Assembly: GCA_021773635.1 (NCBI GenBank)
Contig: JAJFJV010000026.1
Coordinates: 40,857 to 104,856 of the forward strand
Length of the DNA stretch: 64,000 bases
Origin: Gammaproteobacteria bacterium
GTDB taxonomy: Bacteria > Pseudomonadota > Gammaproteobacteria > HK1
Direction of reading: 5' to 3'
Shown here: piece by piece, positions 16,517 through 25,266 of the stretch
Layout: the number at the start of each line of letters is the position of its first letter
How positions within the stretch are numbered: position 1 is the first letter of the stretch
Program-made: the position numbers and the translations under genes
Notes under the pieces: model-generated
Databases searched by the model: none
What the model saw: only the letters and a program-made list of their open reading frames with translations
What the model was told of the DNA's origin: nothing

Positions 16517-17341
16517 TTACTCCGCCGGCAGCAGAGAAAAGGCTTGCTCCCCCCGCGGACGAAAATTCCTGACGAGTTGTTGCCCCGCATCCCCGCTTAG
16601 CCAGTCTATAAAGCGCATCACGTACTTGTATTTTACATGCGGATGGCGCCCCGGATTTACTGGCAAAATGCTGTATACGTTGCGCATTCCGGCCTTTCTG
16701 CCGAGCAGGATTTCCAATTCTCCTGGCCTTTTGAAAGCAAGCCAGGTAGCGGGATCGCTCAGGGTGTAAGCGGACTGGGCGACGGCCATTTGCAGGGTGG
16801 CGCCCATGCCACTGCCGACCTCGCGATACCATCCTCCACGGGGTTGGTGGCCGGCGGATTTCCACAGCGCGCGTTCGGCCATATGGGTGCCGCTTTGGTC
16901 GCCCCGGGAAATGAAGGGTGACCGCTGGCGGGCAATGGCTAAAAATGCCGCCTCTACACTCGGAGCATCCCGGATTCCTGCTGGATCAGTGTCCGGTCCG
17001 AGCAACACGAAGTGGTTGTACATAACGGGATAACGTTGGGTACCAAATCCCCCTGCAAGGAAGTTGTGTTCGGCCTCGGGATGATGGACAAATATCAGGT
17101 CTGCATCTCCCCGTTCTGCGATACGGATGGCCTGACCGGAGCCCACTGCCAACACCCGCACGGCTATTCCGCTCTCTTGCTGAAAACGGGGAAGCAGGAC
17201 ATCAAGCAGGCCGGAGTTATCCAGTGAGGTGGTTGAGGCCATGCGTATAACGGGCGGATTCTCTTCATCGCAGGCGGTGATGAGCCCGGTTAACAGAAGC
17301 ACCCACAGGGCGCCCACGACCCTTTGCTTTGCAGTCCTCAC
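16517..17341 (-). CDS. tupA: tungstate-type ABC transporter substrate-binding lipoprotein TupA
   Basis: A periplasmic binding protein of the TupA type, expected to capture tungstate (or a similar oxyanion). The signal sequence ends in a lipobox-like LITAC, so it is probably lipid-anchored. The mature N-terminus has the family hallmark ASTTSLDNSGLLDVLLP, followed by DADLIFVHHPEAE and RGDQSGTHMAE. The GTG at 17341 is preferred because it forms a GTGA overlap with the tupC stop and has GGGGAGC upstream; an ATG at 17386 would overlap tupC by 49 bp. It is the last gene of tupB-tupC-tupA. Anion specificity is inferred from family membership. Confidence 0.85.
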   Translation of the reverse strand: MRTAKQRVVGALWVLLLTGLITACDEENPPVIRMASTTSLDNSGLLDVLLPRFQQESGIAVRVLAVGSGQAIRIAERGDADLIFVHHPEAEHNFLAGGFGTQRYPVMYNHFVLLGPDTDPAGIRDAPSVEAAFLAIARQRSPFISRGDQSGTHMAERALWKSAGHQPRGGWYREVGSGMGATLQMAVAQSAYTLSDPATWLAFKRPGELEILLGRKAGMRNVYSILPVNPGRHPHVKYKYVMRFIDWLSGDAGQQLVRNFRPRGEQAFSLLPAE

Positions 17342-18063
17342 CCCGGGGCAAGCTCCCCGTTTATGAAGGCCTGGGCCTCGACGCATTGCGGGCCGGCAAA
17401 AAAGTGCTCTGCAGGGCCCTGCTCCAGCACCTGACCTTGCCAGAAAAAAACGATCTCGTCGGCGAGGCGATGAGCCTGGGCCAGATCATGGGTCGTCATG
17501 ATCACCTTGGTGCCGCCTGCACCAATGGCGGCAACCATTCGCTCTACCTCCAGGGTCGCCCCCGGATCAAGACTGGCGCAGGGTTCATCCAATAGTAATA
17601 CGCGGGGTTTCAGGGCCCAGGCGCGGGCCAGGCTAAGGCGCTGTTGTTCCCCCACGGAAAGTAGCTGGGCGGAACGCCGGGCCAGCGGCAGTAGGCGGGC
17701 CCGTTGTAGTGCTGAGGTCACCAGGGCAGGGCGCTCACGGCGAGGAATGCCGCGTACGCCGAGGGCATAAGCGATATTGTCGGCGACACTGCGACGCAAC
17801 AATACCGGTCGCTGGAAGACCATGGCCTGTCCATGGCGCGTGTCCTCGGCGCTTTTTCCGTTCCAGGTGATGGTCCCGGATGTGGCCTCAAGCAGGCCAT
17901 GGCAGAGCTTTAGAAACAGGGTTTTTCCCGCACCGTTGGGGCCGAGAATCATGCTCAAGCCGGGGTGTTCGATACGCAGCGATATCTGTTTCAGCAGCGG
18001 GGTGTCGCCAGAACTGAAGCAGAGTCCGGAGGCCACCATAGGCAATAGCATAGGTTCAGGCAT
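17338..18063 (-). CDS. tupC: tungstate-type ABC transporter ATP-binding protein TupC
   Basis: A 241-residue ABC ATPase. Walker A GPNGAGKT, the signature region LLSVGEQQRLSLARA and Walker B VLLLDEPCASLD followed by the switch His (TTHD) are all present. The signature has SVGEQ rather than the usual SGGQ, a mild deviation. It overlaps the permease gene by 8 bp and the binding-protein gene by 4 bp, so all three are translationally coupled. It powers anion import through TupB. Confidence 0.88.
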   Translation of the reverse strand: MPEPMLLPMVASGLCFSSGDTPLLKQISLRIEHPGLSMILGPNGAGKTLFLKLCHGLLEATSGTITWNGKSAEDTRHGQAMVFQRPVLLRRSVADNIAYALGVRGIPRRERPALVTSALQRARLLPLARRSAQLLSVGEQQRLSLARAWALKPRVLLLDEPCASLDPGATLEVERMVAAIGAGGTKVIMTTHDLAQAHRLADEIVFFWQGQVLEQGPAEHFFAGPQCVEAQAFINGELAPG

Positions 18064-18760
18064 AGCGCTGCTTTACCCGATCCCGGACGATGATAACGGC
18101 CAGGTTAAGAGCCAGTGAGAGACCCATGAGTACGATGCCCAGGGCAAGGGCAAGTTGCAGGTTTCCCTTGCTGGTTTCCAATGCGATGCTGGTGGTCATC
18201 ACCCGGGTCAGATGATGGATGTTGCCCCCGACCATGAGCACCGCTCCGACCTCGGCGCTGGCCCGGCCAAAGCCGGCGAGGGCGGCACTCACCAGGTTAA
18301 AACGCCCATCCCAGAGTACCGTGGTCATAGTGCGCCACGGCCCCGCGCCGAGGGAGCGCAACTGCTCGTCATAACTACGATGGAATTCCGTTGCACTTTC
18401 GCAGGTGAGTGCGGCGATGATAGGCGTCACCAGCAGCCACTGGGCGATCACCATGGCAGCGGGGGTGTAGAGCAGGCCGAGTGGTCCGAGGGGGCCACTG
18501 CGAGACAGCAACAGGAATACCACCAGGCCGGCAATCACCGGTGGCAGGCCCATGAAGGCGTGTAGCCCGGCGTTGACCAAATCACGGCCGGGAAAGCGAA
18601 ACAGGGCCACGGCCGCTCCGAGCGGAAAACCCGTCAAGGCGCCGAGCAATACGGCACTCAGGCTTATCTTCAGGGAAAGGGTAACGATTTCCAGCAAACC
18701 CGGGTCCAACTGCAGCAACAGCTGCAATGCCGTGGCAAAGGCCTCATGGATATCTGTCAT
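18056..18760 (-). CDS. tupB: tungstate-type ABC transporter permease TupB
   Basis: A 234-residue inner-membrane permease with about five hydrophobic helices. The binding-protein-dependent permease loop near residues 140-170 (RSLGAGPWRTMTTVLW and FGRASAEVGAVLMVGGNI) contacts the ATPase. The sequence ASAEVGAVLMVGGNIHHLTR is typical of the TupB/WtpB group. It is the first gene of the minus-strand tup operon and diverges from parC with an 80-bp gap. Confidence 0.88.
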   Translation of the reverse strand: MTDIHEAFATALQLLLQLDPGLLEIVTLSLKISLSAVLLGALTGFPLGAAVALFRFPGRDLVNAGLHAFMGLPPVIAGLVVFLLLSRSGPLGPLGLLYTPAAMVIAQWLLVTPIIAALTCESATEFHRSYDEQLRSLGAGPWRTMTTVLWDGRFNLVSAALAGFGRASAEVGAVLMVGGNIHHLTRVMTTSIALETSKGNLQLALALGIVLMGLSLALNLAVIIVRDRVKQRYA

Positions 18761-18840
18761 TGCGGGTGGCTTCCTGAATTTGGCAAGGGACCATAATCTG
18801 CACTCTACGGCGCTTCATATCCAGTACACTAGCGCCCGCG

Positions 18841-21102
18841 ATGAGTCAGCAAAAGCAAAACCCCGACACCGAAACCCTGCCGATTAAAAGCTTTGCCGAG
18901 CGTGCCTACCTGGATTACTCCATGTACGTCATTCTCGACCGCGCGTTGCCGCATATCGGGGATGGGCTCAAGCCGGTACAGCGGCGCATAGTCTATGCCA
19001 TGTCCGAGCTGGGTCTGGCGGCAGGGGTCAAGTTCAAGAAATCCGCCCGTACTGTTGGCGATGTGCTGGGTAAATATCATCCGCATGGTGACAGCGCCTG
19101 CTACGAGGCCATGGTGCTGCTGGCCCAGCCTTTTTCCACCCGCTATCCGCTGGTGGATGGCCAGGGCAACTGGGGTTCCATCGATGATCCCAAGTCCTTT
19201 GCCGCGATGCGCTATACCGAATGCCGCCTGACGGCCTTTGCCGAGATATTGCTTGAGGAACTGCCTCACGGCACGGTGGATTGGGCGCCAAATTTTGATG
19301 GCACGCTGGAGGAGCCCAAGCTGTTGCCAGCCCGTTTGCCCCACGTCTTGCTAAACGGTGCATCGGGCATTGCCGTGGGTATGGCCACGGACATTCCCCC
19401 ACATAATCTGCGTGAAGTGGGGGCCGCCTGTATTCGTTTGCTGGATGATGCGAACACCTCGCTGGAGGCGCTTTGTGAATGCATCCAGGGGCCGGATTAT
19501 CCCTGTGATGCCGACATCATCACACCGGCGGAAGATATCCAGGCGCTCTATCGCGGCGGTAGCGGCAGTATCCGTATGCGCGCCCGCTATGAGCGTGAAA
19601 GTGGCGCCATCGTTATTACTGCACTGCCCTATCAGGTCTCCGGGGCCAAGGTGATGGAGCAGATAGCGCAGCAAATGATCGCCAAGAAGCTGCCGCTGGT
19701 GGAGGATCTGCGCGATGAGTCGGATCATGAAAACCCGGTGCGGCTGCTGATCCTGCCGCGTTCAAACCGGGTGGATGTGGATGCCCTGATGTCGCATCTG
19801 TTTGCCACCACTAATCTGGAACGAAGTTACCGGGTCAATCTGAATTTGGTGGGCATGGATGGGCGTCCCCGGGTGATGGATTTGCGCTCCCTGCTGTTGG
19901 AGTGGCTGGATTTCCGTCAGCAGACGGTGCGCCGTCGCCTGACCTTCAGGCTCGACAAGGTCTGTGCCCGCCTGCATCGGCTCGATGGCCTGCTGATTGC
20001 CTACCTGAACCTGGATGAAGTCATTGCCATCGTGCGGGAGGACGATGAACCCAGGGCGGTGCTGATGGCACGCTTTGCGCTCAGCGAGCTGCAGGCGGAT
20101 GCGATCCTGGATACCCGGCTACGTCAGCTCGCACGCCTGGAGGAGATGAAGATCACCACCGAGCAGGCCGAGCTCAAGGTTGAGGAGGCCGGGTTGCGCA
20201 AGACTCTGGGCACCAAGCGCCGCTTGCGGCGCCTTGTGCGGGATGAAATTGAGGCCGACGTAGAGACTTTTGGTGACTCACGACGGTCGGCGCTGATCGA
20301 TGTGGAGCCGGCACGGGCACTGGAGCATAAATCATTGATTTCGGCCGAGCCGATTACAGTGGTGCTTTCCGAGCGCGGCTGGATCCGTGCCGCCCGCGGG
20401 CATGAGATCGACCCGGCATCCCTTAATTTCAAATCCGGTGATGCCTTTAAGGCCGCCGCCGCCGGGCGCAGTACCCAGAACGTGGTTTTTATCGACTCTA
20501 CCGGCCGGGCCTACACCATTGCTGCCCACAGTCTGCCGTCGGCACGGGGACTCGGTGAACCCTTGTCGGGGCGTATACAGCCGCCTGACGGGGCAACCTT
20601 TGAGGGAGTCATGCTGGCGGAGCCGGAGGCCTTGTTCGTTCTGGCCTCCGATGCGGGTTATGGCTTCGTGGTGGCCTTGAGTACGCTCTACACCAGGAAC
20701 CGTGCCGGTAAGGTGGTTTTATCCCTCCCTGCCGGTGCCGAGGTGCTAAGTCCGGCGCGGGTAAGCAATGCGGAAACCGATCGGGTGGCGATGGTCAGTA
20801 ATCTGGGGAGACTGCTGATTTGCCCGTTAAGCGAGTTGCCACAGCTAAATAAGGGTAAGGGACTGAAAATATTGCATATTCCTGTTCCCAGGCTCAAGGC
20901 TCGTGAGGAGTATGTGGTGGCCATAAGCGTACTTCCGGCTAACGCGAGTCTGGTGCTCCATGCCGGCAAACGTCATCTGCAACTCAAGGGGGCTGACCTT
21001 GATGTCTACTACTCCGCTCGTGGTCTGCGTGGTCGTCTATTACCCCGAGGCTTGCAACGTGTTCAGGCCATGAAAGTCACGCAAAAAAAAGCCGAGGCTT
21101 GA
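18841..21102 (+). CDS. parC: DNA topoisomerase IV subunit A
   Basis: A 753-residue breakage-reunion subunit of topoisomerase IV. The catalytic tyrosine is Y125 in [10 protein letters not shown]. The quinolone-resistance-determining region reads [12 protein letters not shown] with Ser85 and Glu89 intact, so no classical resistance substitution is present. The C-terminal beta-pinwheel, which guides DNA wrapping, extends from about 500 to the end. Length equals E. coli ParC (752). The last codons and stop lie inside a strong inverted repeat that reads as a terminator on the opposite strand. Confidence 0.97.
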   Translation: MSQQKQNPDTETLPIKSFAERAYLDYSMYVILDRALPHIGDGLKPVQRRIVYAMSELGLAAGVKFKKSARTVGDVLGKYHPHGDSACYEAMVLLAQPFSTRYPLVDGQGNWGSIDDPKSFAAMRYTECRLTAFAEILLEELPHGTVDWAPNFDGTLEEPKLLPARLPHVLLNGASGIAVGMATDIPPHNLREVGAACIRLLDDANTSLEALCECIQGPDYPCDADIITPAEDIQALYRGGSGSIRMRARYERESGAIVITALPYQVSGAKVMEQIAQQMIAKKLPLVEDLRDESDHENPVRLLILPRSNRVDVDALMSHLFATTNLERSYRVNLNLVGMDGRPRVMDLRSLLLEWLDFRQQTVRRRLTFRLDKVCARLHRLDGLLIAYLNLDEVIAIVREDDEPRAVLMARFALSELQADAILDTRLRQLARLEEMKITTEQAELKVEEAGLRKTLGTKRRLRRLVRDEIEADVETFGDSRRSALIDVEPARALEHKSLISAEPITVVLSERGWIRAARGHEIDPASLNFKSGDAFKAAAAGRSTQNVVFIDSTGRAYTIAAHSLPSARGLGEPLSGRIQPPDGATFEGVMLAEPEALFVLASDAGYGFVVALSTLYTRNRAGKVVLSLPAGAEVLSPARVSNAETDRVAMVSNLGRLLICPLSELPQLNKGKGLKILHIPVPRLKAREEYVVAISVLPANASLVLHAGKRHLQLKGADLDVYYSARGLRGRLLPRGLQRVQAMKVTQKKAEA

Positions 21103-21110
21103 GCCTCGGC
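21083..21110 (-). terminator. intrinsic terminator for minus-strand transcription, overlapping the parC stop
   Basis: A perfect 9-bp stem GCCGAGGCT / AGCCTCGGC with a 2-base nominal loop spans 21091-21110, and the parC TGA (21100-21102) lies in its centre. Eight A on the plus strand (21083-21090) become a U-run after the stem in minus-strand RNA. On the plus strand no T-run follows. It would therefore stop antisense transcription entering parC from the right. Confidence 0.7.
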
Positions 21111-21188
21111 CAACGAACGGGTTGAAAGGGAGGAGGGGGTACCCGTTCAATTAGTGGAGCGGCGTTTTCCCATAAAACTTTAGCTTTA

Positions 21189-21216
21189 TTGAAATCCATA
21201 ATATAATAAGTATTAT
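21189..21216 (+). promoter_or_regulatory. possible sigma-70 promoter upstream of the DUF1015 gene
   Basis: TTGAAA (21189-21194) and TATTAT (21211-21216) are 16 bp apart in an AT-rich gap. AT-rich DNA produces such matches easily, so support is moderate. Confidence 0.35.
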
Positions 21217-21232
21217 CAATATGTTGGTATGT

Positions 21233-21259
21233 GAACTTAATTTAAATAATATTATCTGA
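21233..21259 (+). promoter_or_regulatory. sigma-E-type promoter for the DUF1015 gene
   Basis: GAACTT (21233-21238) and TCTGA (21255-21259) are separated by exactly 16 bases, matching the E. coli sigma-E consensus GGAACTT-N16-TCTGA except for a T in place of the second G before AACTT. The predicted start near 21265 leaves a leader of about 24 nt before the ATG at 21289. The rpoE gene lies 6 kb away. Confidence 0.55.
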
Positions 21260-21288
21260 AATCGTTATTAGATGAGAATTTGTGTCTT

Positions 21289-22524
21289 ATGCCCCTAGTT
21301 AAAGCCTTTACTGGACTACGTCCCGCCCCGGGTTATGTCGAAGCCGTTGCCGCACCGCCTTATGATGTTGTCAGCCAGCATGAAGCGCGGGAGATGGCCG
21401 CCGGCCATCCCTGGAGCTTCCTGCATATTTCCCGTCCGGAAATTGATCTTCCAGAGGGCACGGACCCCTACGGGGATGAGGTTTATGCGAAGGGAAAGGC
21501 CAATCTCGAGTCCATGCGCGAGGCGGGCGTTCTGCTAAGGGATGAAGTCCCCTGTTTCTATCTATATCGTCTGCAGACCGCCCGGCATCAGCAGACCGGG
21601 CTGGTTGCCGCTACCTCAGTGGCCGCCTACGAAAGCGGGCGGGTATGCAAACACGAGCTAACCCAACCCGCCAAGGAAGATGACCGTACCCGCCAGATCG
21701 ATAGCCTCAATGCTCAGACCGGGCCCGTCTTTCTGACCTGCCGGCAGAGCCCGGAATTCAATGCCCTGGCGGCGGAGGTCGGCGCGACAGAGCCTGCCTA
21801 CGATTTTTGCCGTGACGATGGCGTTCAGCACAGTCTGTGGGTGATAAATCAGCCTGGCCACATCGATACCTTAAGCAGATTGTTTGAGGGCATGGAGCAC
21901 TTATACATCGCGGACGGGCACCACCGCTCGGCGGCAGCGGCACGGGTGACGGAAAATCGGCGAGAGGCCCGTTCCGGCGATGAGGAAGGACCGGAAGACT
22001 ACTTTCTCAGCGTTATATTTCCCGAGGATGAGGTCCGCATTCTTGATTACAATCGCGTAGTACGGGATCTCAATGGACTGGGACCCGCGGATTTTCTGGC
22101 AAAACTGGAAGTCGGTTTTCGTGTCCGCGAGAGCGATACCGCGGTGCAGCCCCAAAAACGCGGGGAGTTTGGTCTCTATCTCGACGGGTGTTGGTATCGC
22201 CTGGAACTTCCGTCCGATGCTATCCCCGAGGATCCGGTAGAACGTCTGGATGTCAGCCTGCTAACCAACCAGTTGCTAACGCCCATCCTCGGTATTGAGG
22301 ACCTGCGCCGCGATCCCCGGATAGGCTTTGTCGGCGGTATCCGCGGTACGCAAGGGCTGGAATCATGTGTGGATTCCGGCGAGATGGCCGCCGCCTTTGC
22401 GCTCCATCCTACCGCTATGGCCGAGGTGATGGCAGTGGCCGATGCCGGGCGCCTGATGCCGCCCAAGTCCACCTGGTTTGAGCCCAAACTGGCAGACGGA
22501 ATAGTCTCCTATCTGCTCGATTGA
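21289..22524 (+). CDS. DUF1015 family protein
   Basis: A cytoplasmic protein of about 411 residues from the widespread DUF1015 family, whose function is not established. Conserved family features are an N-terminal VKAFTGLRPAPGYVEAVAAP and PPYDVVS, the central HELTQPAKEDDRTRQ and ADGHHRSAAAAR motifs, and a C-terminal RLMPPKSTWFEPKLADGIV. The His/Asp-rich ADGHH motif looks like an active or metal-binding site. The ATG at 21289 is preferred over a TTG 9 bp upstream because PLVKAFTG matches the usual start. It lies alone, behind the sigma-E-like promoter. Confidence 0.85.
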   Translation: MPLVKAFTGLRPAPGYVEAVAAPPYDVVSQHEAREMAAGHPWSFLHISRPEIDLPEGTDPYGDEVYAKGKANLESMREAGVLLRDEVPCFYLYRLQTARHQQTGLVAATSVAAYESGRVCKHELTQPAKEDDRTRQIDSLNAQTGPVFLTCRQSPEFNALAAEVGATEPAYDFCRDDGVQHSLWVINQPGHIDTLSRLFEGMEHLYIADGHHRSAAAARVTENRREARSGDEEGPEDYFLSVIFPEDEVRILDYNRVVRDLNGLGPADFLAKLEVGFRVRESDTAVQPQKRGEFGLYLDGCWYRLELPSDAIPEDPVERLDVSLLTNQLLTPILGIEDLRRDPRIGFVGGIRGTQGLESCVDSGEMAAAFALHPTAMAEVMAVADAGRLMPPKSTWFEPKLADGIVSYLLD

Positions 22525-22528
22525 ACGC

Positions 22529-23554
22529 TTAGATTGATGTTTTGCTGACTTTTCCACCTTCTTCTTTAACCAGCCGGGGTAATAGATAGCCGGGCAGGCT
22601 CGCACGCAGCTCTTTCATGAGCCTGAGCGCCTCCTTCTCAGATACCTCGAAGTGGTGGGCTCCCTGCACCCGGTCCAGCAGGTGCAGATAGTAGGGCAAG
22701 GTATCGGCCTCAAACAGCACTCGGGACAGGGTCGCCAGGGTGCTGGAGCAATCATTGATTCCCCGCAATAGTACAGACTGATTGAGCAGGAGAACCCCGG
22801 CGGTCCTGATGCGACGAAGCGCCTGGGCAACTTCACTGTCGATCTCCTGTGGATGATTGGCATGGATCACCATTACGGGTTGCAGGCGCGTCCCGGTCAG
22901 CCACGATAGCAGTGCCTCTGTTACCCGTGATGGCAATACGATAGGCAGGCGGGTATGAATCCTGAGCGTACGAAGGTGCGGGATCTCTGCCAGCTGTTCA
23001 ACAAACTCACTCAGCCGACGGTCATCAAGGGTTAGTGGGTCACCCCCACTGAAAATGACTTCATGGATGCTGGTGTCAGCCCGGATATGGGCTAGCCATG
23101 TATCCCACAAGCGATGGCCTATGTTCGCGCTGTAGGGAAAATGCTGGCGAAAGCAGTAACGACAATGAATGGCGCAGGCCCCGGTTAGCAGCAGCAGGAC
23201 GCGGCCCTGATATTTGTGAATGAGACCGGGTATGGCCATGGCCGCCAGATCACCCACCGGATCCGTGCCATAACCGGCGGCGTACCCCGATTCATGCCCT
23301 CCCGGCAGCACCTGCAGCAGCAAGGGGTCCCGGGGCTCTCCCTTGCGCATACGTGCCACATAACTGTGCGGTACCAGCATTCCGAAGCCGCTCCGGGAAA
23401 GCGGGCTTTCGTAGTGCTCCAGCCCCAACGCTTGTAACAGCACTTCCGGCTGGCGTATCGCTGTGGCCAGTTCCCGTCGCCAGCGTGGCTTTGGGTAGGC
23501 CTCGGGCCGGCTGCTCTTTGCGGTTATCCGGGCGATTGGTGTGCGGATGCTCAT
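22529..23554 (-). CDS. epmB: EF-P beta-lysylation protein EpmB (lysine 2,3-aminomutase-like)
   Basis: A 341-residue radical SAM enzyme that converts (S)-alpha-lysine to (R)-beta-lysine, the substrate that EpmA attaches to EF-P. The cluster motif CAIHCRYC (CX3CX2C) and the following FRQHFPY are typical, as are [10 protein letters not shown] and the PLP-binding region near HANHPQEID. The ATG at 23554 gives a length matching E. coli EpmB (342); an upstream ATG at 23599 adds 15 residues. It diverges from efp, placing all three EF-P modification genes within 3 kb. Confidence 0.94.
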   Translation of the reverse strand: MSIRTPIARITAKSSRPEAYPKPRWRRELATAIRQPEVLLQALGLEHYESPLSRSGFGMLVPHSYVARMRKGEPRDPLLLQVLPGGHESGYAAGYGTDPVGDLAAMAIPGLIHKYQGRVLLLLTGACAIHCRYCFRQHFPYSANIGHRLWDTWLAHIRADTSIHEVIFSGGDPLTLDDRRLSEFVEQLAEIPHLRTLRIHTRLPIVLPSRVTEALLSWLTGTRLQPVMVIHANHPQEIDSEVAQALRRIRTAGVLLLNQSVLLRGINDCSSTLATLSRVLFEADTLPYYLHLLDRVQGAHHFEVSEKEALRLMKELRASLPGYLLPRLVKEEGGKVSKTSI

Positions 23555-23700
23555 TACATGGGGTCTGCCATATTTCGTCGACGCCGCGCATTCTTTCACA
23601 AGCTTGTCCCGGCTTCGAATCGTCTTCGTGGATGTGGGTGGATCGGTTACAATTCGCGGTTCTCGTTCACACGCCCTATTTCCAGCACAGGAACCCGTCG

Positions 23701-24270
23701 ATGGCTCGTTACAGCACCAATGAATTCAAAAGTGGTTTGAAACTGATGATTGATGGCGATCCCTGCGCCATCATCGAAAACGAGTTTGTGAAACCGGGCA
23801 AGGGGCAGGCCTTCTGCCGGGTAAAACTGCGTAACTTGAAGAACGGCAGGGTGCTGGAGCGTACCTACAAATCTGGCGAGAGTGTGGAGGCGGCCGACGT
23901 AATGGATCTGGACCTCCAGTACCTCTATGCAGATGGCGAACAATGGCATTTCATGGATACCGCCAGCTTTGAGCAATTCGCCGCATCAGAGGCTGCGGTG
24001 GGCGATACCAGCAAATGGATCAAGGAAGAGGATATGTGCATCGTCACCCTGTGGGATGGAGCGCCACTGGCCGTTGCTGCGCCCAACTTCGTGGAACTGG
24101 AGGTGACAGACACCGACCCCGGTCTGCGTGGAGATACCGCCAGCGGCGCAACCAAGCCCGCCACCGTGGAAACTGGCGCGGTGATCCGGGTCCCCCTGTT
24201 TGTGGAAATTGGCGAGCGTCTCAAGATCGATACCCGTACGGGTGAATATGTGTCGCGGGTCAAGGACTGA
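23701..24270 (+). CDS. efp: elongation factor P
   Basis: A 189-residue translation factor that relieves ribosome stalling at consecutive prolines. The three beta-barrel domains are recognisable. K34 in VKPGKGQAF is the residue beta-lysylated by EpmA/EpmB. The ATG at 23701 gives the canonical start [12 protein letters not shown]; the frame remains open more than 300 bp upstream but that part overlaps epmB and has no homology. epmA follows 29 bp downstream. Confidence 0.97.
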   Translation: MARYSTNEFKSGLKLMIDGDPCAIIENEFVKPGKGQAFCRVKLRNLKNGRVLERTYKSGESVEAADVMDLDLQYLYADGEQWHFMDTASFEQFAASEAAVGDTSKWIKEEDMCIVTLWDGAPLAVAAPNFVELEVTDTDPGLRGDTASGATKPATVETGAVIRVPLFVEIGERLKIDTRTGEYVSRVKD

Positions 24271-24299
24271 TAGCCCGACAAGCTTCTGATTTCCTGGCC

Positions 24300-25256
24300 G
24301 TGGAGCCTGAAGGAAATTTGCGTTCGCCGGTGGTGTTGGAAGCCCTGAAGGCGCGAGCCCAAATGCTTGCCTCTATCCGCCAGTTTTTCTCCGGGCGTGA
24401 TGTGTTGGAGGTAGAAACCCCGCTGCTTTGTAGTTCCACCACTTCAGAATTCCATATTGAAAGCTTCCGCACGCTGGACAACAGTTCGGGGGTTGGTGGT
24501 TTTCTGCAAACCTCTCCCGAGGCATGTATGAAGCGACTGCTGGCTGCCGGTAGCGGCCCCATCTACCAAATCTGCAAGGCCTTTCGGGCGGGTGAGGCGG
24601 GGCGTCTGCATAACGCCGAGTTCAGCATGCTGGAATGGTATCGCCCCGGGATGGGTTATCAGGGCCTGATGGATGAGGTGAGTGACCTCCTGCACCTGAT
24701 TCTCCGCATCAAAATCCAGCGGCGCATTAGCTATGGCAATGCCTTCAGCCGCTATGCACGCATCAATCCCTTCCATGATTCTCTGGCCTCGTTACGGAGA
24801 AAAGCCGGGGAATGCGGGCTTGCCTCTGTGAAAGCGGCAGATCGTGAGCAGTGCCTCGATTTTCTCCTCAGCCAGAAGGTGCAACCCGGTCTCGGGGCCG
24901 GGCTGACATTTATTTATGATTTCCCGGCCTCTCAGGCTGCCATGGCGCGGATACGAAACGGATTACCACCTGTGGCTGAACGTTTTGAGGCCTATGTGGA
25001 CGGGGTGGAGCTGGCCAACGGCTACCGGGAGCTTACCGATCCGCTGGAACAGGAATCGCGCATGCGTGCAGATTTGGTGCGTCGTGAAGCGGCCGGGATG
25101 GCACCCCTTCCGGTGGATGAAAAGTTGTTGGCGGCATTGGGCGCGGGGCTACCCGAGTGTTCTGGCGTGGCATTAGGGCTTGACCGCCTGATGATGCTGG
25201 CGACGGGAAGTGAGTCGTTGGCTGCGGTGATTGCTTTTCCCTATCAGCAGGCGTGA
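24300..25256 (+). CDS. epmA: EF-P lysine ligase EpmA (GenX/PoxA)
   Basis: A 318-residue class II aminoacyl-tRNA synthetase-like ligase, lacking an anticodon-binding domain, that activates (R)-beta-lysine and transfers it to EF-P K34. Class II motifs are visible: EVETPLL (motif 1), YQICKAFRAGEAGRLHNAEFSMLEW split around motif 2 (near 88-112), and GVALGLDRLMML (motif 3). The start is a GTG at 24300, since no ATG gives a full motif 1 and an in-frame stop lies just upstream. It ends 10 bp from the convergent nadB. Confidence 0.94.
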   Translation: MEPEGNLRSPVVLEALKARAQMLASIRQFFSGRDVLEVETPLLCSSTTSEFHIESFRTLDNSSGVGGFLQTSPEACMKRLLAAGSGPIYQICKAFRAGEAGRLHNAEFSMLEWYRPGMGYQGLMDEVSDLLHLILRIKIQRRISYGNAFSRYARINPFHDSLASLRRKAGECGLASVKAADREQCLDFLLSQKVQPGLGAGLTFIYDFPASQAAMARIRNGLPPVAERFEAYVDGVELANGYRELTDPLEQESRMRADLVRREAAGMAPLPVDEKLLAALGAGLPECSGVALGLDRLMMLATGSESLAAVIAFPYQQA

Positions 25257-25266
25257 GTTTTGCCAC

